This document shows positions 39,701 to 46,804 of a DNA stretch of 64,000 nucleotides, in pieces. Below the pieces are notes generated by a model, which worked only from the letters and a program-made list of their open reading frames with translations, was not told where the DNA came from and searched no databases. Numbering within the stretch: the stretch's first letter is position 1; the number at the start of each line of letters is the position of its first letter. The stretch spans positions 32,597-96,596 of the forward strand of contig NZ_LR734829.1 of NCBI RefSeq assembly GCF_900010725.2. Direction: 5' to 3'. This DNA comes from Planktothrix serta PCC 8927 (GTDB taxonomy: Bacteria; Cyanobacteriota; Cyanobacteriia; Cyanobacteriales; Microcoleaceae). The position numbers and the translations under genes were made by a program.

Positions 39701-42205
39701 TCCAACTACACCCACCGGGACTGGTTGACCGTAAGCATCTAAGATGTAGATAGACAAGTCGGGAATTGGTTTTCCAATCAAACTACCGAGACGCTGTTTC
39801 ACATCTCGTAAGCGAATTGGACGGTAAGTGACATGAACTGTGGTTTCAGTAATTCCGTACATATTGACCAGCAACGGAAACTCTTCGTCGTGGCGGTCAA
39901 ACCAAGGTTCCAAGCTGGCTAAATCAAGTGCTTCACCACCAAATATCACGTAGCGTAACTCTAGTTCTCCTTCTCGACTTATTAATTCTTCTGCTTGCAT
40001 AAGTTGACGGAAAGCTGAAGGAGTTTGGTTTAAAACTGTGACTTTAGCATCACATAACAGTTGATAGAATTCTTCTGGAGAACGACTGACTAAATAAGGT
40101 ACGATGACTAAACGACCACCGAAGAAAAGCGCACCCCACATTTCCCACACAGAAAAATCAAAGGCGTAGGAGTGAAAAAGCGTCCACACATCTCTATCAT
40201 GAAATTGAAACCATTTTTCCGTAGCTAACATTAAACGCACAACATGACGATGGGTAACAACTACTCCTTTCGGTTGTCCGGTGGAGCCACTGGTATAAAT
40301 AATGTAAGCGGCATTATCGGGATGAACAAAAACTTCTGGTTCCCTGATTGATGCGGTTGCCAGTTCAGCTTTACAGTTATCGATAAAAACAACAGTTGCG
40401 GTGTGGTCTGGAATTGAAGAGAGAAACTCAGTATGAGTCAGTAACACTGCAACTTGACTATCTTCGAGCATATAAGCAATGCGATCGCTCGGATAATCCG
40501 GGTCAAAGGGTACGTAAACACCCCCAACTTTCAAGATAGCTAAAATAGCAATTACTAAATCTATTGAACGAGACAACCATAATCCCACCCTTGACTCTAG
40601 TTTGATACCGAGATTGATGAGATGATGGGCTAATTGGTTAGCCTGATGATTCAGTTGTTCATAGCTAAGAGTTTGTTGCTCAAAAATTAGTGCCGTTTGC
40701 TGAGGACGTAACTTTACCTGCTGTCTAAAAATTTCATGCAAACAAGATGTGACAGGAAAAATTTCCTTTGGTTGAGTAGGTATTAGTGATGCCAATTCTT
40801 CTGGTGAGAGGAAAGGGACGCGATCGACTGGCGTATCTGGTTGTGCTACTAAATTCTCTATTAATTTACAAAAGTGACGCGCAAATCTTTCAATAGTTTC
40901 TTTTCTAAATAAATCCCTATTATAGGATAAAACTCCTTGTAAACTCTCTGGATTCTCAGTGATAAACAGTTCCAAGTCAAATCGTGCTGCTTCTTGAGTT
41001 GCTATTATCGAAATTTCCAAGTCAGTTAAATTAACATTTGCTTTCGGGGCATTTAACAAAGTAAAAGCTATTTGAAAAAGAGGATTGCGGCTAGTATCAC
41101 GTTCAAGATGTAAACGTTCTACTAATGTTTCAAACGGTACTTCTGCATATTGAAAAGCTTCTAATACTGTTGATTTCACTCTATTTAATACTGTCCGAAA
41201 ACTAGGCTTATTTGATAAATCATTGCGAATGACTAGCATATTGACGAAAAAACCGATGAGTTTTTCTGTCTCAATTTCTGGACGGTTAGCAATAGAAGTA
41301 CCGATCGGTATATCCTCTTGCCCAGAGTAACGAGATAAGAGAGATGCAAAAGCAGCCATCAGCGTCATAAATAAGGTTGTACCTTGTTTATGACTGAACT
41401 CACGAATAGCGATTTCAAGCTTACTTGGCAATTGAAATGTAACTAAATCACCTCGAAATGTTTGTAATCGCGGTCTAGTAAAATCAACAGGAAATTGTAA
41501 AATGGGCAATTCAGCAAGTTGTTTTTCCCAATACGTAAGGCTCTCCGCTAAAGCCAAACCATTCATTTTTTCTTGTTGCCATGCAGCATAATCAGCGTAT
41601 TGAATTTTTAAATCTGGAAGCTTTATTGACTCCTTTTTAAGGCTTATTTCGTAAAGAGCTATGATTTCTTGTAAAATCACTCCAATAGACCAAGCATCAG
41701 CAATAATATGATGGAGAGTCAGAGTCAGAATGTATTGCTCTGGTGTCAGGCAGAAAACTCGAAAACGGATAAGTGGGCCTGTTTCTAAATTAAAGGTATG
41801 TTCAGCTTCCAATCGCGCTAAATTAAGGATTTCTTGTTGGCTATCACTGCCATCTTCAAATATAATTTCAGTTAGAACATGGGGATGAATAATTTGTTGT
41901 GCTTCCCCATCAACACTCAAAAATATCGTTCTTAATATTTCATGTCGTTGCTGTAATTCTTGAAAAGCCCACTGTAAAGCCTCAATCCTGAGTCGTCCTT
42001 TTAAACTGAACACAGAACAAATATTATAAGCCGAAGACGTAGGTTCTAGCTCATAAAGAAACCACAAGCGTCTTTGCTGAAAAGAAACAGGTGCTTCGCT
42101 CAGACTGCGACGTGAAATGACACCAAGTTCCGTTTCCTGCTGAATTCCCTCTTCTGCCAACAGTAACTCTAGAAGCTCAATGTCATTTATTTCTGAGTAA
42201 TCCAT
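33725..42205 (-). CDS. Nonribosomal peptide synthetase 'D', N-methyl-Thr and Gln modules with terminal thioesterase
   Basis: The 2,826-residue protein has the order C-A-(MT)-T-C-A-T-TE. The first C is LCL type but its core reads HHIIADA, with Ala for Gly. A1 reads DFWNIGMVHK (threonine) and is interrupted by an N-methyltransferase with the S-adenosylmethionine loop VLEIGCGTG near residue 1017, so it makes N-methyl-threonine. The T domain reads LGGHSLLA. The second C has HHIVSDG. A2 (near residue 2255) reads DAHQFGLIDK, close to known glutamine codes. A T domain (LGGHSLLA) and a type I TE follow, with GHSLGG (Ser near 2632) and a late GEH. The TE marks this as the last protein of the line, releasing and probably cyclising the peptide. 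The start is well placed, with AAGGA six bases before the ATG. It is the most upstream NRPS gene on the strand although it acts last. Confidence 0.96.
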   Translation of the reverse strand: MDYSEINDIELLELLLAEEGIQQETELGVISRRSLSEAPVSFQQRRLWFLYELEPTSSAYNICSVFSLKGRLRIEALQWAFQELQQRHEILRTIFLSVDGEAQQIIHPHVLTEIIFEDGSDSQQEILNLARLEAEHTFNLETGPLIRFRVFCLTPEQYILTLTLHHIIADAWSIGVILQEIIALYEISLKKESIKLPDLKIQYADYAAWQQEKMNGLALAESLTYWEKQLAELPILQFPVDFTRPRLQTFRGDLVTFQLPSKLEIAIREFSHKQGTTLFMTLMAAFASLLSRYSGQEDIPIGTSIANRPEIETEKLIGFFVNMLVIRNDLSNKPSFRTVLNRVKSTVLEAFQYAEVPFETLVERLHLERDTSRNPLFQIAFTLLNAPKANVNLTDLEISIIATQEAARFDLELFITENPESLQGVLSYNRDLFRKETIERFARHFCKLIENLVAQPDTPVDRVPFLSPEELASLIPTQPKEIFPVTSCLHEIFRQQVKLRPQQTALIFEQQTLSYEQLNHQANQLAHHLINLGIKLESRVGLWLSRSIDLVIAILAILKVGGVYVPFDPDYPSDRIAYMLEDSQVAVLLTHTEFLSSIPDHTATVVFIDNCKAELATASIREPEVFVHPDNAAYIIYTSGSTGQPKGVVVTHRHVVRLMLATEKWFQFHDRDVWTLFHSYAFDFSVWEMWGALFFGGRLVIVPYLVSRSPEEFYQLLCDAKVTVLNQTPSAFRQLMQAEELISREGELELRYVIFGGEALDLASLEPWFDRHDEEFPLLVNMYGITETTVHVTYRPIRLRDVKQRLGSLIGKPIPDLSIYILDAYGQPVPVGVVGEMYVGGAGVTRGYFNRPQLTAERMIPNPFVQSMVNHRLYKTGDLARYLNNGEVEYIGRNDHQVKIRGFRIELGEIEAVIKRHSGVRDALVIVREESQEDIRIAAYVIPQNQSQSSAVLTREQTQEWQYTFNETYRDSDSEINSEAFNIIGWNSSYDNQPISAEEMRQWLNNTLIRIEALKPNRVLEIGCGTGMILFKIAPQVQSYWGTDFSQEAINRLKDIIHKHSCSQVYLLHKEAIDFSEIPEAYFDTVIINSVAQYFPSIEYLQQVISGALQVLVPGGRLFIGDNRSLPLLKYFYSSIAFYQADDTIDRKSFQNQIQRFIEEENELVIDPNFFVNLTDVFPIAAVEIHLKEESNYNELTKYRYDVVLHKSGTEDHDFVEVNWEDWEISNSDLSDLKKRIISTDTIGWRLIPNKRLIQDEAIYQWMEGYSHENSIRELRSLIEHLDVEKAVDPSYFYGLAKEIGRGITISYSQENHRCFDVCFYQITSNKRRLPIMPITQKSSSQATHGDSNDPLKGRLVKTFISQLKEQVRQQLPEYMCPASFVLLESFPITPSGKLDRRALPAPKLEFVIDKQAFVEPKTSTQARLCKLWIDVLGIDRIGITDDFFHLGGHSLLATKLVSRIREEFNVALPLRKVFEAPTIASLADAIESLGDNTPPDIIPVIENKENLPLSFSQTRLWFLDLLQPNNPAYNIAIAFRLEGDLNLEALQQSLQLIVERHEVLRTTFESYDGIPRQVIHKSYQVPLTVIQLNDEALKLAVREEIVRPFHLGSLPLLRVHGYQLAANTHVFVLVIHHIVSDGWSLGVMVKELSSFYTALCLGDNPSLPPLPIQYGDFAHWQRTAFAQTKLQEQLAFWKDKLGGEREVLELPTDYPRSANPLYQGRAVSFTINQEIATQFQKLCESQGATLFMGLLGVFSILLMRYSSQEDLLIGIPIANRNRKEIEGLIGFFVNTLVIRSDLSGNPDFLTLLLRLKEETLQAYANQDVPFEKVVEEIQPERSLNHNPLFQVMFVLQNAPMGKLDLPNLQLTPLELEQTTAKFDLTLLMSETQQGLQGQWEYRSDLFDEATINRMVGHFETLLENIVASPKQPITELTLLTEVEQHQLLVKWNDTQIEYPQDKCIHQLFEAQVEQTPDAVAVVYETERLTYRELNRRSNQLAHYLQSLDVTTDTLVGLCVDRSIEMIVGLLGILKAGGAYVPLDPEYPEDRLNFMLHDSQVKVLLTQQRFLELLPQHQMRIICLDREWQVISQWSNDNPCTLTKANHLAYLIYTSGSTGQPKGVMISHRSLCNHTFWMQTEFCFTANDKVLQKTPFGFDASVHEFYSALLVGGQLLLARSGGHTDPDYLLKYIAEEKITTVQFVPSLLQVLVEHKGIETCNSLQRIFCGGEVLPVSVSKDLLSKLDVNLYNLYGPTEACIDSTFWNCRQEIPGQVMPIGRPIANAQIYILDAHLQPVPIGVPGELYIGGAGVARGYLNRPELTGEKFIPNPFSSNSDSRLYKTGDLVRYLPNGNIEFLGRRDNQVKIRGFRIELGEIESVLLQFPQVLNAVVMTCADSSGGDRLIAYLVAKEKHLLSPNILRDFLKRKLPDFMLPSNFVILDSFPLTPNGKVDKKALSTLKIERNINSNKQILPRTPLEYKLLGIWQEILPSRSIGITENFFDLGGHSLLAIRLIAAIEKRLDYSLPVVSLFREGTIEKIAALLEATEKPDDLDVLIPLQSQGNLLPLFLVHQAGGYALSYSLLAQSLGQERPIYALQAQGLDGRQPPLETIPAMATSYLKAIRQVFPDGPYLLGGHSLGGLIAFEMAYQLEAVGEKVENVLIIDTHPPLPTPEVATSLQDDAGILCFMVEQIGIHFHQNVAISYEELSSLEKEAQFEFVEQVLRQSELIPPDLGRDFIAGLVNVYKTNVQASLCYQPQSITSRISFFKTRSLAEKFPEDRTAGWGSLTTQQVSVYDLTGEHQTILTEPHVKKLAVEILAATAQSPHPNH

Positions 42206-42350
42206 CTCAATTCCTTATAGGATTCATGCACTTCTGAACGTGAATCATTATACCATTTCCCGCATTACTTACGGTTCGCTCATGGCTCTCCCGTACTTAT
42301 GGGGATAAGTAAAACTTATTTAAATAAACAAGCTAACAGCTTCTCTCGTA

Positions 42351-42483
42351 CCCCTCTTCTGTCAGTCTCCGAAATCAACAAGTAATAAAAAGTAGAGTTA
42401 TCCATTCGCAAAATAAGATTGAAATTGATTAATATTCTGAATTAATTTATGAAAACCCACTAATAAATGACGGTCAGGAAAAA
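42351..42483 (-). repeat. Left copy of an inverted repeat derived from an insertion-sequence 3' end
   Basis: Read on the minus strand, these 133 bases match 55314-55444 with about nine differences over the shared length. They encode the last residues of a transposase (GFHKLIQNINQFQSYF) and the element's outer end, CTGACAGAAGAGGGG. The pair bounds a 13-kb segment. Confidence 0.9.
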
Positions 42484-42808
42484 TATCTAACCACGGAACA
42501 ATCAACCACAATATAATAGTAGGCTGAATCATTAAACGTAGATTATTTAAAACATTTTTCCATCCCTCTTTATGATTCCATTGTTGGTGAGTCGAGCAAT
42601 CTGTATTAGTTTTTTGGCTCTCAGATTCTCTGGGACTGCATTGACTTAAAGACCGGAAAACTTCTGAGTTTAAACTAATCATTAAATACACACAGAAAAT
42701 GATTTCCCACCATTTTCCGGTATGTCTCATGTAGGCAATATTAAAACAATCTGGCTCAACATATTCTAAACGGGCAGAGCGTGATTCAAAAGATGGGGAA
42801 ATCGCCAT
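42398..42808 (-). pseudogene. Transposase C-terminal remnant (DDE type)
   Basis: The 136-residue frame looks like the C-terminal part of a cyanobacterial DDE transposase: YMRHTGKWWEIIFCVYLM, then GWKNVLNNLRLMIQP, then GFHKLIQNINQF before the stop. The catalytic part is missing, so it is not functional. I believe it belongs to an IS701/IS4-like group, but the family is uncertain. Its last 25 or so residues recur at the other end of the island, fused to a different protein. Confidence 0.7.
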
Positions 42809-42891
42809 TCGCCCAAATCACACTAACTACAAACAAATTGTAGTTTCCTTGAGTTACTAAAATTTATCCGTTACATATATTATTTGAACAA

Positions 42892-43107
42892 ATGATTGGT
42901 AAACAAATCATCGGTAAAAACTTCACCAAACTGCTCAATTACCTCTTTTATAAAGAAGGTGCTTCTTTAATTGGAAGCAATATGATGGGAAAAACACCGC
43001 AGGAGTTAGCTGGGGAGTTTCGCTCTTTTCTCCATTTGAACAATCGAGTGCAAAAACCCGTTTATCATGCTGCTAGAAACCTTGTCTGCGATCGCTTTAG
43101 ATCCTGA
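42892..43107 (+). pseudogene. Relaxase (MobA/VirD2 type) N-terminal fragment
   Basis: The first 60 residues match the start of plasmid relaxases: MIGKQI, then LLNYLF, then LIGSNMMGKTPQELAGEF, and VYHA before the frame leaves the family. The rest of the nuclease, including the His-rich metal site, is absent, and the frame changes at about 43065. It is the start of a mobilisation gene joined to unrelated sequence, evidence of plasmid DNA in the island. Confidence 0.75.
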
Positions 43108-43331
43108 TTTTAATATTAGACCAACGTTGTACTTAAGCCTGGATGTTCTATCTTCATTACCCACAGATTTTTTAATAGATATTCCCACTTAATCCAGGTA
43201 TTAGAGGCTGGAACCAAATTTTAATCAATTCAGACCGAGAAATAGAAAAATTATTACCTGAAACCGATCAAACTCAGAATCTAATACAGCAAGAATTAGA
43301 GCAATGGACTCAAGGTATTAACTTAAATTAA
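43067..43331 (+). pseudogene. Unrecognised gene remnant with one frameshift
   Basis: From ATG 43067 a frame reads MLLETLSAIALDPDF to a stop near 43186. A +1 shift continues as NPGIRGWNQILINSDREIE and ends at 43331. The two pieces read as one protein with a frameshift. I do not recognise the family. Confidence 0.35.
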
Positions 43332-43361
43332 CAAATATTTCGCCTGACTTCTAACTTTTAA

Positions 43362-43580
43362 CTCCTGATTTACTGCTATGTAGGCAGCAAACGCTGCAAA
43401 GGAATAAATTATTTTCCGACTCCTTACAAATTGTTTAAGCAGTATAGCAATCGTTGTAACCCTCCGCTTGATGATAACGAACGAGAGATGATTTGGAAAA
43501 GTGCCTGTTCTAAACCTGCTTATCCTAGTCGTAATTATTATTCGATTTTGGGCAGTATTAAGCAATGGTCAGCTTTATGA
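43362..43580 (+). pseudogene. Plasmid primase fragment (PriCT-1-like)
   Basis: An open stretch without a start codon reads NRCNPPLDDNEREMIWKSAC, followed by PAYPSRNYYS. The N-x-x-NPPL-x-x-x-E pattern is typical of the primase C-terminal 1 domain of plasmid and phage replication primases. Only this end is present. The assignment is from memory of the motif. Confidence 0.4.
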
Positions 43581-43660
43581 AACAGAGCAAGATGGGGGTT
43601 TTAGTTTTCTTGCTGCTAACGCAGCTACAGAAGTGCTTTTAACACCAATTCTTAAATCCC

Positions 43661-44122
43661 ATGAATCTACATTTACCTGTTCATCATTTATCAGGATTAA
43701 GCAAAATTAATAGGCGCCTGCTCAAAAAACTGGGTATTAACACTATTTTTGACTTGTTGTTTTACTTTCCCCGTGATTATATCAAGTACCAACGAGTCAA
43801 AATATCAGAGTTAAAAATAGGTGATTCCGTTACCGTCGTTGGTAAAATAAAGAAACACGAAATTATCAGTCCGCCCAAAAATCCTCGCTTAACCATTCAG
43901 ACCCTTATCGTTAGGGATAAAACGGGTAACATTGCCTGTAAACGTTTTTTTAACCATCCCTATTATCAATCTCAGCAGTGGAGAAACGAGCAAAACTCAA
44001 TCTATATTCATCAAAGCATTATTGCTGTATCAGGAGTTGTTAAACCCGATCATTATTACGGTAAAGTTTTAACTTCTCCTGAAATCCGATTAATTGACCT
44101 TGATGAAGCCAGAGAACCGTAA
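43661..44122 (+). CDS. RecG wedge (OB) domain protein without the helicase part
   Basis: The 153 residues match the N-terminal wedge of RecG: HHLSGLSKINRRLLKKLGI, a FYFPRDYIKY segment, then SVTVVGKIKKHE and an OB-fold ending at a stop. In RecG this domain binds branched DNA and is followed by two helicase lobes, which are absent. It may be a truncated recG copy or an independent small junction-binding protein carried by the plasmid-like segment. The frame is intact, so I list it as a gene. There is no clear Shine-Dalgarno. The Uma2 gene follows 45 bp downstream. Confidence 0.6.
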   Translation: MNLHLPVHHLSGLSKINRRLLKKLGINTIFDLLFYFPRDYIKYQRVKISELKIGDSVTVVGKIKKHEIISPPKNPRLTIQTLIVRDKTGNIACKRFFNHPYYQSQQWRNEQNSIYIHQSIIAVSGVVKPDHYYGKVLTSPEIRLIDLDEAREP

Positions 44123-44167
44123 TGGACTGATACCTGATAACTGATAATTTTCTATAGGAGTTTTACA

Positions 44168-44779
44168 ATGACTTATACCCTAGGAACACTTTTAACGTTT
44201 GAAACATTTCTAACTCAATATGGTGATAATCCCCGCTATGAACTTGCTGACGGAGAATTAGTTGAAATGGAACCAACCGGCCCCCACGAGACTGCCAGTG
44301 GTAAACTTGCCACTCAAATCGGTATTGCCATTACAACAGAAAAACTCCCTTGGTTTATTCCCCGAACTTGTTTAATTCGTCCTTTTACTGATGTCGCAAC
44401 CGCCCGTCGTCCTGATATTGTGGTTTTAGATGAAACAGCACTTTCTAGTGAACCCTTATGGGAAAGAGAACCTGTTATTACGCTAGGGCGCTCTATTAAA
44501 TTAGTTGTGGAAGTTGTGAGTACAAACTGGGAAACAGATTATGCCCGAAAAGTTGAAGAATATGCTCTTTTGGGAATTCCTGAATATTGGATTGTAGATT
44601 ATCGGGGTTTAGGGGGTGTCGCTTTTATTGGTAAACCCAAACAACCAACTGTTACGGTTTGTCAACTGATTGACGAAGATTACACCCAGCAACAATTTCG
44701 TCTCGGTGAACCGATTATTTCTCCTCTGTTCACAAGTTTGCAACTTCGCCTAGATGATGTTCTTCCTCGTTTTAATTAA
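44168..44779 (+). CDS. Uma2 family (DUF820) endonuclease-like protein
   Basis: The 203-residue protein has the Uma2 features: an N-terminal RYELADGELVEMEPTG, a central RRPDIVVLD, then IKLVVEVVS and YARKVEEYALLGIPEYW with the catalytic-type D-x(n)-E-x-V pattern of the restriction-endonuclease fold. Uma2 genes are highly multiplied in cyanobacteria and their biological role is unsettled; a nuclease activity linked to mobile elements is assumed. AGGAG lies eight bases before the ATG. It follows the RecG-wedge gene and overlaps the end of a doubtful minus-strand gene by eight bases. Confidence 0.92.
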   Translation: MTYTLGTLLTFETFLTQYGDNPRYELADGELVEMEPTGPHETASGKLATQIGIAITTEKLPWFIPRTCLIRPFTDVATARRPDIVVLDETALSSEPLWEREPVITLGRSIKLVVEVVSTNWETDYARKVEEYALLGIPEYWIVDYRGLGGVAFIGKPKQPTVTVCQLIDEDYTQQQFRLGEPIISPLFTSLQLRLDDVLPRFN

Positions 44780-45062
44780 ATGAAATTATATCTAACGATA
44801 GCCAAAAAGCTAGAATGCTCATGTTGAATAGTTGATTAACTAACAGGACTATTACAACACTCACGACCCAAATTACAATAACTAAATATAAATAAGAGTT
44901 AGAATAAATATGCTGTTTTTTGGGAGTTAATTGCACTTCAGAAGAAAATTCTGTCACTGAATTAGGACTGCTATTGAATACTGGTATTGCGTGATTAATG
45001 CAGAAATAGCGAATTGAATCAGGAATCAGAATAACGGGATAAAAACCTCTGGCTGAATTCAT
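44772..45062 (-). CDS. Small membrane protein, unrecognised
   Basis: A 96-residue frame with a hydrophilic N-terminal half and a C-terminal half that is almost wholly hydrophobic (about residues 56-92, one or two membrane segments). I do not recognise it and see no Shine-Dalgarno. It converges on the Uma2 gene with an eight-base overlap. It may be real or a chance frame in an otherwise empty gap. Confidence 0.35.
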   Translation of the reverse strand: MNSARGFYPVILIPDSIRYFCINHAIPVFNSSPNSVTEFSSEVQLTPKKQHIYSNSYLYLVIVIWVVSVVIVLLVNQLFNMSILAFWLSLDIISFN

Positions 45063-45206
45063 GACATTAAGAATTTCTAAATTTAATAAAAGTTATATGC
45101 TTGAAAGTTTAATCAATTCCTACCCTATAACTTATTAGCCCATAATTTAATCATCCTTAAGAATTAAATAAAACTCGACTTCCTGTTGATTTTAATAAAT
45201 GATTAA

Positions 45207-45220
45207 TGGGCTAACGCCCA
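45207..45220. repeat. Small hairpin TGGGC-TAAC-GCCCA
   Basis: A five-base stem with the loop TAAC. The core GGGCTAACGCCC recurs at 46758-46769. Both copies stand 35-55 bases before a gene start in this operon-like run. Confidence 0.4.
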
Positions 45221-45259
45221 AGCCCAGAGGTGAAAATAACATTTTCTGAGTTATTAACT

Positions 45260-45754
45260 ATGTCTACAAATCAAACCCAGAGTACCCAAAGAACAACTCC
45301 TGATCCTTTGAAATCTACACGAGAAAAACTAGCCCGAAAAATTAAAACCGCATTGAAAACAACAAGCCCAGAAGAAACACTTCAAATCTGGATGTTAATC
45401 AAACAGCAAGAACTTAAGAGAACAACTCCTGGGTTATCTCAACAGCAAATAGAAAGCGTTCTGCAATCTTTAATTTTAGAGTTAGGCTATGATGTCATTG
45501 CTATGCCAACTCTACCATTGGCTGCTTCCCTAACATCAGAAATACCCATCGATACAACAAACTCCAATCCCTTAGAATCGGATGAAGAACAGGAGGATAA
45601 TCAAACGGATTTGGATAACTCTGATCTTGAGGATGATGAAGAGAGTTATTCAGAAGTTTATAGAGAAAAAACTTCCTCTCGCAAACAGCGAGTTCCTGCT
45701 TTGAAAAAAGTTGAATCGTTAAGGGCTTCTAACCGAAATGGAAAACACTCCTAA
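45260..45754 (+). CDS. Hypothetical protein with acidic tail
   Basis: This 164-residue protein starts at the ATG at 45260. An in-frame GTG at 45230 would add ten residues but sits directly on an AGAGG. The N-terminal 90 residues are helical (REKLARKIKTALK, then PEETLQIWMLIKQQELK); the last 60 are mostly Asp, Glu and Ser, ending in a basic patch. I do not recognise it. Such proteins are common in cyanobacterial plasmid operons. Its end overlaps the next gene by 17 bases, suggesting an operon of small genes from here to 48.3 kb. Confidence 0.65.
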   Translation: MSTNQTQSTQRTTPDPLKSTREKLARKIKTALKTTSPEETLQIWMLIKQQELKRTTPGLSQQQIESVLQSLILELGYDVIAMPTLPLAASLTSEIPIDTTNSNPLESDEEQEDNQTDLDNSDLEDDEESYSEVYREKTSSRKQRVPALKKVESLRASNRNGKHS

Positions 45755-45947
45755 TAGCCCCAAAATCGATGAGGTTCCAAATTCTCCTGGTGTTGTAATC
45801 ACTGATTTCTGTGATCATTCATTCGCTTCGGAACCTTTTTTAGAAAGTTGTGAACCTGATAATAATGAACTCACACCAGGAACTTTAGCGATTTTTGTCC
45901 AATTTGAAACGTTTGATGAGTATTTTCATTGTTGTGGAAAGTGGTAA
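45738..45947 (+). CDS. Small hypothetical protein
   Basis: A 69-residue acidic protein, unrecognised, with a C-terminal FDEYFHCCGKW. It overlaps the preceding gene by 17 bases and ends three bases before the Gp157-like gene, a packing that argues it is translated. Confidence 0.5.
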   Translation: MENTPNSPKIDEVPNSPGVVITDFCDHSFASEPFLESCEPDNNELTPGTLAIFVQFETFDEYFHCCGKW

Positions 45948-45950
45948 TTT

Positions 45951-46640
45951 ATGTACTTAGCTAAAAATTTGTTAGCCCGATATTCAATCCAATCGGTTGA
46001 ACTCTGGACTCAATTGGAAATGGCTGAAACTCCTGAACAAGAGGAGGCGATTGTTAAAGCAATTTGGGACAATCAAACAGACCAAGAAACGACTGTTGAT
46101 AGTCACGCTGAATTAGCCGATCAATTAGATGCTGAAATTTGTGCAATTAAAGCTCGTTTAAAACATTTAGTTACACTGCATAATCAGGCAATTGAACGAC
46201 TAGAACGGTGGCGTAGTAACCTTGATAAAACTTTACTCTATATTCACCAAATGGGGGTTGTTTCTACCAATATTGTTGGCCGATCGCGTCACATCCAACT
46301 AAAAGAAAATCCCCCAAGTTGTGAAATCTTAATCGATCCTTCTGACTTACCTAGCGAGTATCGTACAGAAAAGCTTGTTGTTGCGCCCAACAAACGTAAA
46401 ATCATTGAAGACTGGAAACAAGGCATTCCTGTTGATGGCACTCGTATTGAACGGAAACTTAGAGTAGAATACGCCCTAGTCCCGTCTAATCTAACGGGTA
46501 CAATTGAAGTTATTTCTAATCGTAGCACTTCCTCAACTACCCGGAATTCTGATTCAATGTCAATACCCAAAACCAAGCGGAAAGGAAAGACATTTTCTAA
46601 AAAAAATACTGAGAAGTCTAATCAAGGAATAAAAGCATAA
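45951..46640 (+). CDS. Siphovirus Gp157-like coiled-coil protein
   Basis: The 229-residue protein fits the Gp157 family: an N-terminal helix, a long central coiled coil (about residues 55-100) with DAEICAIKARLKHLV, then a beta-rich segment with HIQLKENPP, the pattern D-P-S-DLPSEYR, and a helix with KRKIIEDWKQGIPVDG followed by a short strand. Gp157 proteins occur in phages and plasmids next to single-strand annealing and replication genes; their biochemical role is not settled. The C-terminal 45 residues are a basic, Ser/Thr-rich tail. A strong terminator hairpin lies 52 bases downstream. Confidence 0.75.
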   Translation: MYLAKNLLARYSIQSVELWTQLEMAETPEQEEAIVKAIWDNQTDQETTVDSHAELADQLDAEICAIKARLKHLVTLHNQAIERLERWRSNLDKTLLYIHQMGVVSTNIVGRSRHIQLKENPPSCEILIDPSDLPSEYRTEKLVVAPNKRKIIEDWKQGIPVDGTRIERKLRVEYALVPSNLTGTIEVISNRSTSSTTRNSDSMSIPKTKRKGKTFSKKNTEKSNQGIKA

Positions 46641-46691
46641 TGGTTTGATTTAAACTATCCCAAAATTACAAATGATTGTGCTTTACTGACG

Positions 46692-46733
46692 ACAGATAGC
46701 TTTTATAATAATAGAGCTATCTGTTATTTTTTT
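46692..46733 (+). terminator. Rho-independent terminator after the Gp157-like gene
   Basis: A perfect ten-base stem, ACAGATAGCT (46692-46701) with AGCTATCTGT (46715-46724), is followed by TTATTTTTTT. It should end the transcript of the 45.2-46.6 kb genes. Confidence 0.8.
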
Positions 46734-46756
46734 ATGTTCTATCTTTTCTGTAAAGA

Positions 46757-46770
46757 GGGGCTAACGCCCA
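46757..46770. repeat. Second copy of the GGGCTAACGCCC hairpin
   Basis: Identical core to 45208-45219; it lies 35 bases before the ATG of the next gene. Confidence 0.4.
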
Positions 46771-46804
46771 TCAATAGGATGATAATTAACCAATAAGCAC
46801 CAAA

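Noticed and set aside
43501..43710. Plus-strand frame of 69 codons with a hydrophobic start
   Set aside because: It overlaps the primase-like remnant in another frame and the start of the RecG-wedge gene; no support of its own.
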